A stretch of 26,160 bases of DNA, taken from contig JAQGDQ010001447.1 in the NCBI GenBank assembly GCA_030141605.1, forward strand, positions 1 through 26,160, in the 5' to 3' direction. The DNA is from Tubiluchus corallicola. Its lineage: Eukaryota > Priapulida > Priapulimorpha > Priapulimorphida > Tubiluchidae. Shown here piece after piece: positions 1-26,160 of this stretch. The position numbers were made by a program, and so were the translations under genes. Positions within the stretch are counted from its first letter, which is position 1; each line of letters begins with the position of its first letter. Under the pieces are notes generated by a model, which saw nothing but the letters and a program-made list of their open reading frames with translations, ran no database searches and was not told the origin of the DNA.

Positions 1-89
1 AACCATGATCAGTAAAAAAACTTTCCTTTCTCAGAGACTCTTGATGAAAATAACTCAAATGTAAGGAGGAAGCTAAAGTTGCTAGAATT

Positions 90-805
90 TTGCGCAAAAC
101 TGACGTGTTTGTGAAAGCAGAAATAGAAGTACAGTGCTACTGTAAGATATTCAGTGTGTTGTACTACAACTAGGCAAGTTTTGGGATAAAAATTCAAATT
201 TCAAATTTACCGCTGTGCTCACGCAGGAGTTGCCGAACGTGTGTAGTTCGTCACAAACGAACACATCTGAACTGAGAGGTAAAGTACCTGTTTTTTGTGC
301 AACGCTTTCTGAAATGCAGGCATTAGGGCCCGTCTAACTAGCGAATGGCGAAATGCATATAACAGCGAAGAACTAGTGACACGAACGAAATTGTATTTGT
401 GTGGTAATAATTTTTCACGCAAGTCATTTTTGAAAAAATAGTTTGTTTTCTTTCAATATCTTAAAGAGTAGATTGTTTTGATGTAGACTGGTGTCATCAA
501 TAGTTGGTCACCTTGCCGTTAATTAAGTTTTTAATCTATTATTTAATTATCAGAAATGCTTTTGCAGTATTGATTGTGTTAAAATGTATACTTTTTATCG
601 GACTTGAATATAGTCCTGTCAGTTCAGATGTTAGTTTGTGACGAACTACGCACGTTTGACAGCTCATGCGTGAGCACAGCGGTAAATTTGAAATTTGAAT
701 TTTTATCTCAAAATTTGCCTAGTTCTAGTACGACACGCTGAATATCTTACAGTAGCACTGTACTCCAATTTTCGCTTTCGCAAACACGTGCAACACGCTC
801 GTAGA
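90..805. repeat. Nested inverted repeat within the left arm
   Basis: Positions about 90-284 are the reverse complement of about 617-805, with a spacer of about 330 bp. Both contain the segments GTGACGAACTAC, CTGTGCTCACGC and TAAGATATTCAG (or their complements). It may be the end structure of an older long-TIR element. In the right arm the outer half is mostly replaced. Confidence 0.75.
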
Positions 806-904
806 ATATTTTTGCTGTTCAAAATTATGTTCGTTTGTCATGTCATAAATAGTTGGGCTCGCCTGTCGTTAATTATGTTTTTAATCTATTATACTACACC
901 ACTG

Positions 905-1140
905 GCTGAACGGGCTATCTATCCATAGCCAGCACCACCCATGGTCCGTCTCGTTTCAGATCTCAGGCGTATAACTTTTGCAAAAACGGCCGAAAATGGC
1001 CATTTTTTAAGGTTTTTTGCCATCCCCCCGTTCCTCGCGGTGGGCCCGATTTGAAAAATAAACCCCCAATGGCACGACACTAGATCGAGACCTTTCGTTT
1101 GATGTATAGATCGCTGCCGTCGTCCGAGCTGTAGGCTCGA
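905..1140. repeat. Unidentified repeat segment shared by both arms (also 7680-7910)
   Basis: A more GC-rich block with GGGCCCAC, ATGGCACGACACTAGATCGA and CCCATGGTCCGT (complement in the right arm). It looks unlike the surrounding AT-rich intron and may be a transposon fragment. No termini or coding remnant were recognised. Confidence 0.35.
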
Positions 1141-1320
1141 ATCTTATATATATATATATATATACCAGTAGAATTAATATATAGATTTAATTGTCATAAA
1201 TGCTTTGACGTTATTGTAGGTGTTAAAACTTTTTATCGTACTTCAAAATGGGGTAGGATGTGAAAAACATCTCTGCTTTTCCTTAAACCGTAAAACTAAA
1301 CGTTTGTGCTGTTCTTTCAG

Positions 1321-1470
1321 ATGCTGGGGATTTCCTACATCTTTGAATCTCACAGCAAACTGTGCACGAGCGAATTCATTCATAACAAATCCATTTCTTG
1401 TGCATTCCAATAAATGATAACTACAGTGAGAAGGTTTTGCCGTGGTTTCATACAGCTTTTCAATTTCTAG
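1321..1470 (+). pseudogene. Broken duplicate of DUSP exon 5
   Basis: The copy keeps the CTTTCAG acceptor and the CTAG|GTTTGA donor of exon 5 but is 150 nt rather than 148. It has an extra T after CATCTT, loses a G at GAGCG, and gains two bases in the QDNYF region, so the frame is lost. It lies convergent to the gene, downstream of the stop codon. Confidence 0.9.
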
Positions 1471-1512
1471 GTTTGATAGTTACAGCTATACCCACGTGGC
1501 TATATATATATA

Positions 1513-2134
1513 CAGTGTTCCTCTACTTATCGTGGGTGTTCTTGTTTCAGGCCTTACCTATGATAAGTGAATTTCTGCGAAGTAGGGAGAGCGCTATACT
1601 TATTTTAGTAGTTATACATTGTTGTAAGTCTTTATAAACCCTCCCCACACTCTTATACATAACCCTTTCCCATTCCTTTAATAACTTTTCACATACTGTA
1701 CATGTACCTTTTAAAAAAACTTTACTTAAATGTTTGTAAAAATGTTCATTGTGTTGTGTACAATCTCACAGCAAGTAGCATCTCAAGCGGGCGCAAGAAC
1801 TACATTTCGTTTTTGGTGTGTATTCATCCGCTGAATAAATACACTATTTACTGTAGATGTAATCTTTTATGATTTATAATATTCTTTTAACGTTAGAATT
1901 AATATTTTTAATATACTTTTATACATTTTGTGATTTTTTTATGCAAAATTCATCAAATCTATACATTATTGTACAATACGTACTAAGCATGTGCAAAAAT
2001 ACTTTAGACAGAGTACTGCAAAAACCCACGCAACAGCGAGAATACGGAGATAAATATTTTACATACATGTTTTTGAAAACCCATGAAACAGCGAGTCCGC
2101 GATAAACGAACCGCGAAGTAGCGAGGGAACACTG
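1513..2134. mobile_element. Tigger/pogo-like MITE, left-arm copy
   Basis: The ends are CAGTGTTCC (left) and GGGAACACTG (right), flanked by TA dinucleotides in (TA)n tracts. Subterminal sequences with TTCGCGG and TTATCGC are typical of non-autonomous pogo/Tigger elements. It is about 622 bp with no transposase. Confidence 0.7.
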
Positions 2135-2267
2135 TATATATATATATATAATTTATCTATAATCTGTATTTATAATCCATCGTATTTGGTTAATGAATCA
2201 TGCGCACTCTGTGTATGTCTTTTGAATGCAGACGTCAAGTGATTGCTCAGTCCTTATCCGTGATGTT

Positions 2268-2387
2268 AACTACGGCCAATTCACGTTGAAAACACCGGTT
2301 CTCGTCTGATCACCGAAGTTAAGCAATGTAGAGCCTGGTTAGTGCTTGGATGGGTGACCGTGTAGGAATACCAGGTGCTCTTGGCTT
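2268..2387 (+). rRNA. 5S rRNA-like sequence, probably a 5S-derived SINE3 head or pseudogene (left arm)
   Basis: 120 nt align with the animal 5S rRNA along their whole length: TACGGCC, TCTCGTCTGATC, AAGTTAAGCA, GCCTGGTTAGTGCTTGGATG and GGTGACC followed by AATACCAGGTGCT. The box A, intermediate element and box C regions of the internal promoter are recognisable. The terminal helix is poor: about four of nine pairs fail between AACTACGGC and GCTCTTGGC. There is no T-run terminator after the 3' end. That favours a 5S-derived SINE head or dead copy over a working 5S gene. Confidence 0.62.
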
Positions 2388-2992
2388 GTGGGATGCCCAC
2401 ACTGTATCTCGACACTAGGCGGAGCCAATCTGGTGCCAAACGTATCGCTCCGCTTTCCTTTGGACTACACCAGAGAACAGGGGGTCTGTCTGGAACTTGT
2501 CAAAATGATCCACTTAAGTGTTCATTGCCACTTATAAACGGTTTCCCGTTTACGCAGAATGATTTGTTTGAATCGTTAAACAGAGCTATGACTAAAGCAA
2601 GTTTCTGTGTGGCTTGTGAGCAGTACACTTTGTATTTAATTTTGAAGAACATTGGATGATATAAACGTTTAGTTAGAGTACTTGGATTGTGGCTTGTGAG
2701 CAGTACACTTTGTATTTAATTTTGAAGAACATTGGATGATATAAACGTTTAGTTAGAGTACTTGGATTGTGGCTTGTGAGCAGTACACTTTGTATTTAAT
2801 TTTGAAGAACATTGGATGATATAAACGTTTAGTTAGAGTACTTGGATTGTGGCTTGTGAGCAGTACACTTTGTATTTAATTTTGAAGAACATTGGATGAT
2901 ATAAACGTTTAGTTAGAGTACTTGGATTGTGGCTTGTGAGCAGTACACTTTGTATTTAATTTTGAAGAACATTGGATGATATAAACGTTTAG

Positions 2993-19333
<16,341 letters not shown>

Positions 19334-19811
19334 CTTTTCTACACAAAGCCAGAAGCGATCCACATGATTCGGAGAGACTTGTTCATTGTTCTGTAACTTT
19401 CACATGGATGTCGTACAGATTTCTCATGAATTTGAAGTGGATTAACGTGGATTTCGTGATTTTGACGCCATCAGATAAAATTCTAGTGAATTTCGATGCT
19501 AATTTTCTGTTACTTTCATACTGATAGGTAGTTTATCTATCAATATCACATTCACCAGAATTCCAGGATTTACGGGAATTTTCCGTGCATCTCGCAAAGA
19601 TATCCTACAAAGGTTTAAGAGTTAAGCAGACTTTCCGCATCTTTCACGCTCTTATCACGTGGATTACTGGAGAGGATAAATCGTTCAGCAGCTGATAATG
19701 AAGCCGGTTACGAGAAGCCTGGATGAGACCGCTATATGCACGCGAGTTGTGAAGCCAAGTTTTCAGCAGGTCACTCAGTGGCTTCAGTAGAAAATCAATG
19801 AGTTTTGTCAA
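19334..19811 (-). other. Probable DUSP 5'UTR
   Basis: A long pyrimidine tract ending CTTCTTTCAG lies on the minus strand, with its AG at 19813-19812, in front of this segment. It is a strong acceptor with no other acceptor of similar quality seen before the ATG. If used, the segment is 5'UTR spliced to an exon further right. The upstream exon and promoter were not identified. Confidence 0.4.
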
Positions 19812-20006
19812 CTGAAAGAAGAGAGAAGAGTCTTTGTTAGTTATTTCACGGAGAGTGTGTAAGAAAATAACAGTAATTAATGATTGTTGAAACGGGCGAT
19901 ATAATTATCATCTAAAATATAGGAGTTTCAATTGGTCTAGGTTTCAAATTAATAGTGGTTTCAATTGCAGTACAGGGTGAGCAAAAAATATGCTACCATA
20001 TCTAAT

Positions 20007-20494
20007 CAGGCTGCATAAGATTATGGATATCCATAAAATAAGACCAAAAATCCATAAAATAAAATTTTAAAAATCCATAAAATAAGAAATGCATAAAATA
20101 AAAAAATATTTTTTTGTGATTTTTCGTACAAAATAAGGCAATCAAAGCCGAATACAGGCATTGGATCGGAAACTTCAGCCTAGAGGGCATTCTACATTCG
20201 TACCAAATAGACGAATTATTTGAACTGAAGTGATGAATTACAAGGCATTGTCTCGTAAAATCTGATTAAATTTGAAGTGATATGAAACCGATAAAATTAA
20301 AACTAAGTCCTGCGTGTTTAAAAACACGTTTCAAGCACTCCTGTTTTTACTTTTTAATTGATTTCCCCCTGGGCATCTCGTTCCAGATATAGTCTATTTC
20401 TTATTTTATTGATATCCATAAAATAAAATTTCAAAAATCCATAAAATGAGCTATTTTATTTATTTTATACATATCCATAATCTTATGCACCCTG
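20007..20494. mobile_element. Non-autonomous DNA transposon with TIR
   Basis: TGCATAAGATTATGGATAT near the left end is inverted as ATATCCATAATCTTATGCA at the right; the termini are CAGGCTGCA and TGCACCCTG. CATATCTA (19997-20004) and CATATCTT (20495-20502) may be the target duplication, with a 2-nt offset. ATCCATAAAATA recurs inside. No transposase. Confidence 0.7.
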
Positions 20495-20502
20495 CATATC
20501 TT

Positions 20503-21039
20503 TAACTATGTAATTGTTTATACAACTGTAGCACATTAAAAACGCTACAAAAACTTAGACTGCAACTTCCTTAAAGTTTTCAATCACACGTGTTTTTCAT
20601 TATTATTAAAATTTGAGGTATTTTAGATAAAATATTATGGCGTTTACATGGAACTAATTTCCAGTAAAAGTGCAGGCAAGCCCTAGTGTTTGCTACTGTG
20701 TAACACCTAACTAACAACGATCCTAGCAAAGCGATTTCAGAATAGGCTCACCCTATTCATACGGGTGTTAAACACGTTAGTTCCGTGCTGCGTTAGGCAA
20801 ATGGAATATTCATTTAGGGTATTCATATTCGTTCATATTCAATAATTTTGTTGGGCGTTACGTAAGCTGCTGCAAAACTGCCAAAACACGTCAAATCACC
20901 ATCGATACTCAAGCAAGTTAACAGTGGGAGAATGCACAAGCGAAATCTTTTTTGAATATTCTGCAAGAACTTTTCATACTTAACGTTTTAGAAAGTACGA
21001 GTCTTTCTCACTCATAATGCAACACCACAACTGCTGCAC
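20503..21039. other. 5' flank without recognised features
   Basis: AT-rich. Short ATTCATATTCGTTCATATTC-type sequence near 20820 is reminiscent of hAT ends but has no partner. Confidence 0.35.
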
Positions 21040-21545
21040 AGAGTTCCCACGAAATTTTAAAATAAATTTTCGACTTTTTCTTGACCTTCCCTGACCAAAT
21101 ATTGATTTTCCATGACCAACATAAGCAGAAATTGCATTACCAGTATACGTATTCAAACATTTTTGTGTATGAACATTCATACATGTACTGATATGAGTCT
21201 ATAATGTGTCGGTACAGTTGCAGTAGTGCCAACCAAATTACACTAATCACATTAAATCAACTTTCTTAACCTAATCATTATTTTTGGAACAGAAATCTAA
21301 ACTGGGAGCCTGTTATAGCAAAATTTTATTAAAACACAAATCGCTGAAAAATATGTTTGGAAAAATATCGGTTCACGGTGATCATCTTTGCAATTCCTCT
21401 TTCTTTCCTTTCCAATTTCTCTGACTTTTCGCCTTATTTTCATCATTTTTCCTGACTTTTTACCAAATTATCTTTCTCCTTGACTTTTCCATGACTTTCC
21501 AGGATACCAGGTAATTTCAAGGATTTCCCTGCCCGTGGGAACCCT
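21040..21545. mobile_element. hAT-like MITE with AGRGTTCCCACG termini
   Basis: The left end AGAGTTCCCACG and the complement of the right end AGGGTTCCCACG match. Subterminal TTTCCATGAC and TTCCTTGAC-type blocks are diagnostic of a widespread invertebrate MITE group. The target duplication is not clear. Confidence 0.65.
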
Positions 21546-22077
21546 AAGAGCAGTATTGTCAGCCACCTAGCGGTGGAAGAACGCCGCTTTAGTTACGAGT
21601 TCGTCGTTTTTAATGGTCGGTATCACCATGCGTGGTTTTCATACGGGTAGACACATCTATTTACAGACTGTACGATGTTATTCCTAGGTCTACTCTTCAG
21701 GTATTGTGAGGCTAATTAAACTTTATTACTACCTCTTTACAGACCGATTACCGGTTGTTTCCGGCGTACGCCTGATCCGGTAGAACCCATCAACGCTGTG
21801 AGCTGGCAAACTGCCAACAATAGGCATCGCATTTATGTGAAAAACTACCAGGTTGTTTAGTTAGAAAATGACGTACATCGTGGATTGGAGAAATATATTT
21901 ACACAAAAATTAAGGGTTAGAAATTTATTTGAAGTCAAACGTCATGTCGAGGAATAAGCAACAATCTCTGGTATTTAATATTCTCTCGCTTAGAATGAAA
22001 CACAAGCAGAAAATCTCACGAATACTTCAAATTTTAGTGAACTGTAAAATAACACGTTTATGATATGATAAAATATG
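21546..22077. other. 5' flank without recognised features
   Basis: Mixed composition; no gene, repeat or motif cluster was recognised. Confidence 0.4.
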
Positions 22078-22270
22078 ACCATATTTGTGCTTCTGGCCAC
22101 AAAGCTGATTTTAACTATTTCAGCATTGTGACCAGAGCTACAAATAACTGGGACGTTTTACAAAAGAAATATCAATTCTACCTGCATATGTTAGTTACCT
22201 AGTTTGGCCAGAGTTCAATTATCGACATATTTAACACTAACGTGGTTGGCTATTAGTTCCATAGATACTG
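22078..22270 (+). mobile_element. Penelope-like element fragment, copy C
   Basis: Reads HICASGHKADFNYFSIVTRA then TNNWDVLQKK, parallel to copy B (10743). It diverges after that and lacks the hammerhead-like end. Frame decayed. Confidence 0.55.
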
Positions 22271-22540
22271 GTACAGCTAAACGATCGTCGTAGGACTACA
22301 GGTATTATTCACTGCTTAAATATAAGGTCTAAAGCAACACGACGACTTTCTCTTAGGATCATAACATGAATGACATATCAAGTGTTTTTTTTTAAATGAA
22401 TGTAAACTAATTTAACTAAATTAATGCACTTATTAACGTCCTTTGAATTTGGTACTATATAATGTATTACTACGCGTCCATATTTATCTTGAAACGGAAA
22501 GTCTAATTATACAAAAATTCATTATTGCTAAAGAAAATGA

Positions 22541-22610
22541 AAACATTCATACTAAAAAGTGATTCATACTAAGTAAAACATTCATATTAAAAAGTGATTC
22601 ATACTAAGTA
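22541..22610. repeat. 35-bp direct duplication
   Basis: AAACATTCATACTAAAAAGT plus GATTCATACTAAGT occurs twice in a row, with one substitution. Confidence 0.85.
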
Positions 22611-23035
22611 CGTGACTCTTACAGGTTTAAATGTGACTAAAAGTGCAATGACTCATTTCGCAAACAATAATTATTACAAATTTACGCAGTGCGTATGATA
22701 AACTCTTGCAAAACTTGCGTTTAAATGACATCGCTCAAACCAGCATACGCATCATTAAAGAGTGAAAAAGAAAGTCCTCCATTAAACAGTGAAAAACAAT
22801 GTCCTTAAGAAACAATTACAACAATGCAAATCTGTCAACAATCGTACTACGTTGCATACATTAGATTACATAATCATGTACACGTATAACAGACGAATTT
22901 CCCCCTAGATTTTTAGATTTAGATTTTAATAGATTTATTTTCGCAATAAACATACGTATACATTACATGTGCATCGATAACCAGTTTTTGTTAATATAAA
23001 AATATGATACAATTCATGAATTCTGCGCTAGAGAG
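22611..23035. other. 5' flank without recognised gene
   Basis: Contains a GATTACATAATCATGTACA-type segment near 22863 that resembles 23182-23222, so the 188-bp duplication may be older and interrupted here. Confidence 0.35.
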
Positions 23036-23372
23036 CTACAGCACACAATTAGTACACAAAGTTTATGAACGACTCCAGGAGAGACGTTTTTGAACTATTT
23101 TTACCTGAGATTTCCTCCTATTTACCTACACTTATTAAAAATTAATTTCCACTAACCTATCAAAATAAAATCGTTCATTTTGATTACATAATACATGTAC
23201 ATTTATAACTGACGAATTCCCCCCTACAGCACACAATTAGTACATAAAATTTATGAACGCCTCCGAGAGACGTTTTTTCAACAAATTTTACCTCAGATTT
23301 CCTCCTATTTACCAGCACTTGTTAAAAATTAATTTCCACTCACCTATCAAAATAAAAGCGTTCGTATTTGGA
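23036..23372. repeat. 188-bp tandem duplication, 1.8 copies
   Basis: CTACAGCACACAATTAGTAC starts at 23036 and 23224. GAGAGACGTTTTT, GATTTCCTCCTATTTACC and AAAATTAATTTCCACT follow in both copies. Confidence 0.9.
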
Positions 23373-23966
23373 ACCTGGATGCCTTGAATTAAACCACCAC
23401 GGTCAAAGTACAGCGTGCTGTTCAGTTTTTAGCTGACATATTTACAATATGAGTCATAGCGTATTGAGCTTGGCAAAGCAGCTAACAGCGCAGGCTGTGC
23501 AGTGCCATGGAGCAGTCAATTATTACCGTAAACTATCTATTATAGCGCGCACGCTAAAGCACAGAAAAAGCCTCCACTTATATTCCGTCTTGAAATTTTA
23601 TACCTTTTACATAGATTTAGATTCAATATTTTATTTCAAACTTCACAAAGTTCATAAACACATCACAAATTAATACAAATAATACAATAAATCACGACAC
23701 ACAACAATAACACAAATAACAATTAACGATATAACAAACTACGCCAATGACGTCTAATTACAGAAGTAAAGTTTGCATCACTGTTTAAAATGTTCTTGTA
23801 TATAAAATTTTCACTGTTATGCAGCCTGACGTATAAACTGTATGCACATTTTCTGTGAATCACATCAAAATAAATAATATTAAGTCTAGTAGAAATATAT
23901 CTAGCGCTCGTATCATATGAAAAGTATCATATAGTACATACTGCCTTTTTGCATACGTGACTTTTC
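23373..23966. other. 5' flank without recognised features
   Basis: Short open stretches only. No exon-like sequence joining the phosphatase gene was recognised. Confidence 0.4.
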
Positions 23967-24330
23967 TCGGCAGTAACTCTGTATAAAACTTGTAAATTTA
24001 CGTGTAAAAACCGTGTCCATGGTAACCGTTAGATGCAGCCATTTTGAAAATACGTCATTTAAAACAAGTTTAGATAACTCTGAGTAAAGTTTGAAAAAGT
24101 AACCAGAGTATTCGTAGCGCACACGTCACTAACTAAGTAAAATGTTAAATTACCGTATTTGGTGAATGAGATTAAAAATACGTTTTTTGATTAGTGAGTG
24201 GCGCACCCTGGAGGTGAGTCAACGACATTTTGCCATTTGGTAAAAACATTTTAAAAAAATTAATAAGTTTGTTTCCTAATTACCTAAGTTTTTGAGCAGC
24301 TAAACGAAATGCTAAGTAATGCAACTTTGC
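23967..24330. repeat. Dispersed repeat, copy 2
   Basis: Partner of 16543-17190 without the expanded 26-bp array. Identity is clear in GTAACTCTGTATAAAACTTG and AAGTTTAGATAACTCTG. Confidence 0.72.
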
Positions 24331-24631
24331 ATAAAAAGTTTCTTGGAACATAGTTTAACATTTCCTTTTCTTCGCCTGATTTACGTTGTGCGTATATGAC
24401 GTCACGTAAAGGCGTGGTCGGAACAGTATCTCGGGAAGTTTAAAATGAAAACAAACAAAAAATCATTTCAGCAAAAGTCAAATAATTTTTAAGTCGAATT
24501 TTCTGAAACCTTCTCCAGGTACCCCTTTTCTTCTCCTCTAGGCTCTAGGTGGCCATTCGTTGTATTTTCTAGATTCAAGTTGTTTTCTCCAGGACTGTGA
24601 AGTTAGGGTCAGCAGCAAATCTATTGTTAAA

Positions 24632-24930
24632 GGAGTTGGGGACATCAAAAATTTGGGTTTTGGAGTTGGGGCTGCTAAAATTTTAGGAGTCGGGTCTTCT
24701 AAAATTTTAATGGTCGGAGTTGGATCTTGTAAAATTTTAAGAGATGGAGTTGGGTCTTCTGATATTCTAGGAGTCGGAGTTTGATGTTCTAAAATTTTAG
24801 GAGACGGAGCTGGATCTTGTAAAATTTTAGGAGTCAGAGTTGGATCTTCTAAAATTTTGGGAGTCAGAGTTAAATCTTCCAAAATTCTAGGAGTCGGAGC
24901 TGGATCTAAAATTTTAGGAGTCGGAGCCCG
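24632..24930. repeat. 30-bp tandem repeat block
   Basis: The unit is near GGAGTTGGATCTTCTAAAAT plus TTTAGGAGTC, about 9-10 diverged copies. Since 30 is a multiple of three, it keeps frames open on both strands (PTPKILEDPT-type repeat on minus). Confidence 0.88.
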
Positions 24931-25256
24931 TGTCTGGACCTTAATGTACCGACTCCACGGCCCTCGTTTTTTCTATAACGACTTCATGTGGTATTTATTT
25001 ATCATGCTCCCTGTCACGAATAGTCTTGTTTTGTAAACACAAGTTACTTTTTATATCAGAAATAGTTTTTCGTATTCTCAGAAGTTGTTTATTCCACTAC
25101 AACGATTTCATTTTGTAATCTCGGGACTTTTTAACGTATCACAAAGGCAAAAAGAGATGATCACATGTACTTCTGATACAAGGTGAGGCAATGCTGAGGT
25201 GACCGCCGGGTTCAATACTTCCTCTGAGCAGTTACATCCACTTACTTTAGTTTCAT
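24931..25256. other. Spacer between repeat blocks
   Basis: No gene or repeat was recognised. Confidence 0.45.
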
Positions 25257-25263
25257 TTTATAT

Positions 25264-26160
25264 TTGCACATTGTTTATCCCACCACAAACAGTTTCATTT
25301 TTAGTTGTACGTTGTTTATCCCACCACAAACAGTTTCATTTTATAGTTGCACATTGTTTATCCCGCCACAAACAGTTTCATTTTATAGTTGCACATTGTT
25401 TATCCCACCACAAACAGTTTCATTTTATAGTTGCACATTGTTTATCCCGCCACAAACAGTTTTATTTTTTAGTTGTACGTTGTTTATCCCACCACAAACA
25501 GTTTTATTTTATAGTCGCACGTTTTTTATCCCACCACAAACAGTTTCATTTTTTAGTTGCACGTTGTTTATCCCACCACAAACAGTTTGATTTTATACTT
25601 GTACGTTGTTTATCCCACCACAAACAGTTTTATTTTTTAGTTGCACGTTGTTTATCCCGCCACAAACAGTTTCATTTTATAGTTGCACATTGTTTATCCC
25701 ACCACAAACAGTTTTATTTTATAGTTGCACGTTGTTTATCCCACCACAAACAGTTTGATTTTATAGTTGCACGTTGTTTATCCCACCACAAACAGTTTGA
25801 TTTTATAGTTGCACGTTGTTTATCCCACCACAAACAGTTTAATTTCATTGTTGTACGTTGTTTATCCCACCACAAACAGTTTCATTTTTTAGTTGTACGT
25901 TGTTTATCCCACCACAAACAGTTTCATTTTATAGTTGCACGTTGTTTATCCCACCACAAACAGTTTTATTTTTTAGTTGTACGTTGTTTATCCCACCACA
26001 AACTGTTTTATTTTTTAGTTGCACGTTGTTTATCCCACCACAAACAGTTTAATTTTATAGTTGCACATTGTTTATCTCACCACAAACAGTTTCATTTTAC
26101 AGTTGCACGTTGTTTATCCCACCACAAACAGTTTGTGAGTGGGATAAACAACGATGCAAC
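25264..26160. repeat. 41-42-bp satellite array, about 21 units, turning into inverted orientation at the right edge
   Basis: The unit is TTGTTTATCCCACCACAAAC plus AGTTTCATTTTATAGTTGCACG with small variants. After 26131 the sequence reads GTTTGTGAGTGGGATAAACA, the complement of the unit. The array reaches the window end, so its full length is unknown. Confidence 0.95.

Larger units (their letters stand above)
1..2614 (+). repeat. Left arm of large inverted duplication
   Basis: Reading the minus strand from 8700 to 6194 reproduces this segment in order, with substitutions and small indels. Positions 1-4 pair with 8697-8700, and the inner limit is at TGTGGCT (2608-2614 / 6194-6200). The arm contains an inverted-repeat pair, a broken exon 5 copy, a MITE and a 5S-like sequence. 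The outer end may lie left of the window. Confidence 0.93.

Noticed and set aside
2268-2387. A standard working 5S rRNA gene
   Set aside because: The terminal helix is mispaired in both copies and no T-run terminator follows; kept as 5S-like only.
2375-2659. Plus-strand 94-codon frame across the 5S-like unit
   Set aside because: It runs from within the 5S-like sequence into the tandem array, and the matching right-arm segment does not keep the same frame.
24397-24404. TGACGTCA (CRE) palindrome, also at 10195-10202
   Set aside because: Exact 8-mers, but single sites far from any identified promoter; two in 26 kb are weak evidence.
25264-26052. Open frames with repeated FIPPQTVSF peptide
   Set aside because: They follow the 41-42-bp satellite, break where the unit length changes and have no start context or splice partner.

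Overview
The window is animal (metazoan) nuclear DNA: AT-rich, intron-dominated, full of minisatellites, miniature inverted-repeat transposons and retroelement debris, with no bacterial-style gene packing. Its one recognisable protein-coding gene lies on the minus strand. It is a MAP kinase phosphatase of the DUSP8/DUSP16 type, reconstructed here as seven coding exons from the ATG at 19333 to the stop at 2993. All six introns have GT..AG ends and compatible phases, and the spliced CDS is 756 codons plus stop. The species cannot be fixed from the sequence. An invertebrate is likely, because there is one gene of the pre-duplication DUSP8/16 type and Penelope-like and hAT-type debris is present; a tunicate or other marine invertebrate is only a guess.

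Layout from left to right. 1-2614 is the left arm of a large inverted duplication whose right arm is 6194-8700. The right arm is the gene's own intron 4 / exon 5 / intron 5 sequence. The left arm is an inverted copy downstream of the gene, carrying a broken copy of exon 5, a 5S-rRNA-derived sequence and a Tigger/pogo-like MITE. Between the arms lie a recent 80-bp tandem array that overlaps the stop codon (2611-3030), the large last exon (2993-4436), and intron 6. Intron 6 is mostly a minisatellite in which each unit repeats the last bases of exon 6 together with its 5' splice site (4724-5975). Exon 6 (5956-6079) carries the catalytic HCMAGISRS loop.

Intron 4 (7498-11363) holds the outer right arm, a ~100-bp tandem array, and several fragments that look like Penelope-like elements (GIY-YIG C-terminal coding remnant and hammerhead-like motif). 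Intron 3 has a 70-bp array, a small hAT MITE and a cluster of nuclear-receptor half-sites. Intron 2 has a 400-bp trinucleotide tract, a hAT-type element with an 8-bp target duplication, a 29-bp TIR element and one copy of a repeat with DR1-like inverted ends. Intron 1 has 93-, 26- and 48-bp minisatellites and the second copy of the DR1-ended repeat. The 5' flank (19334-26160) carries a probable 5'UTR acceptor, more non-autonomous DNA transposons, a tandem duplication, a 30-bp repeat block and a ~42-bp satellite that turns over into inverted orientation at the right edge of the window.

The main biological points are the tandemly multiplied splice donors inside the phosphatase gene and the inverted exon-bearing duplication, which could give a long double-stranded RNA with the gene's own transcript. 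All assignments are from reading the sequence; none has been tested by a database search.
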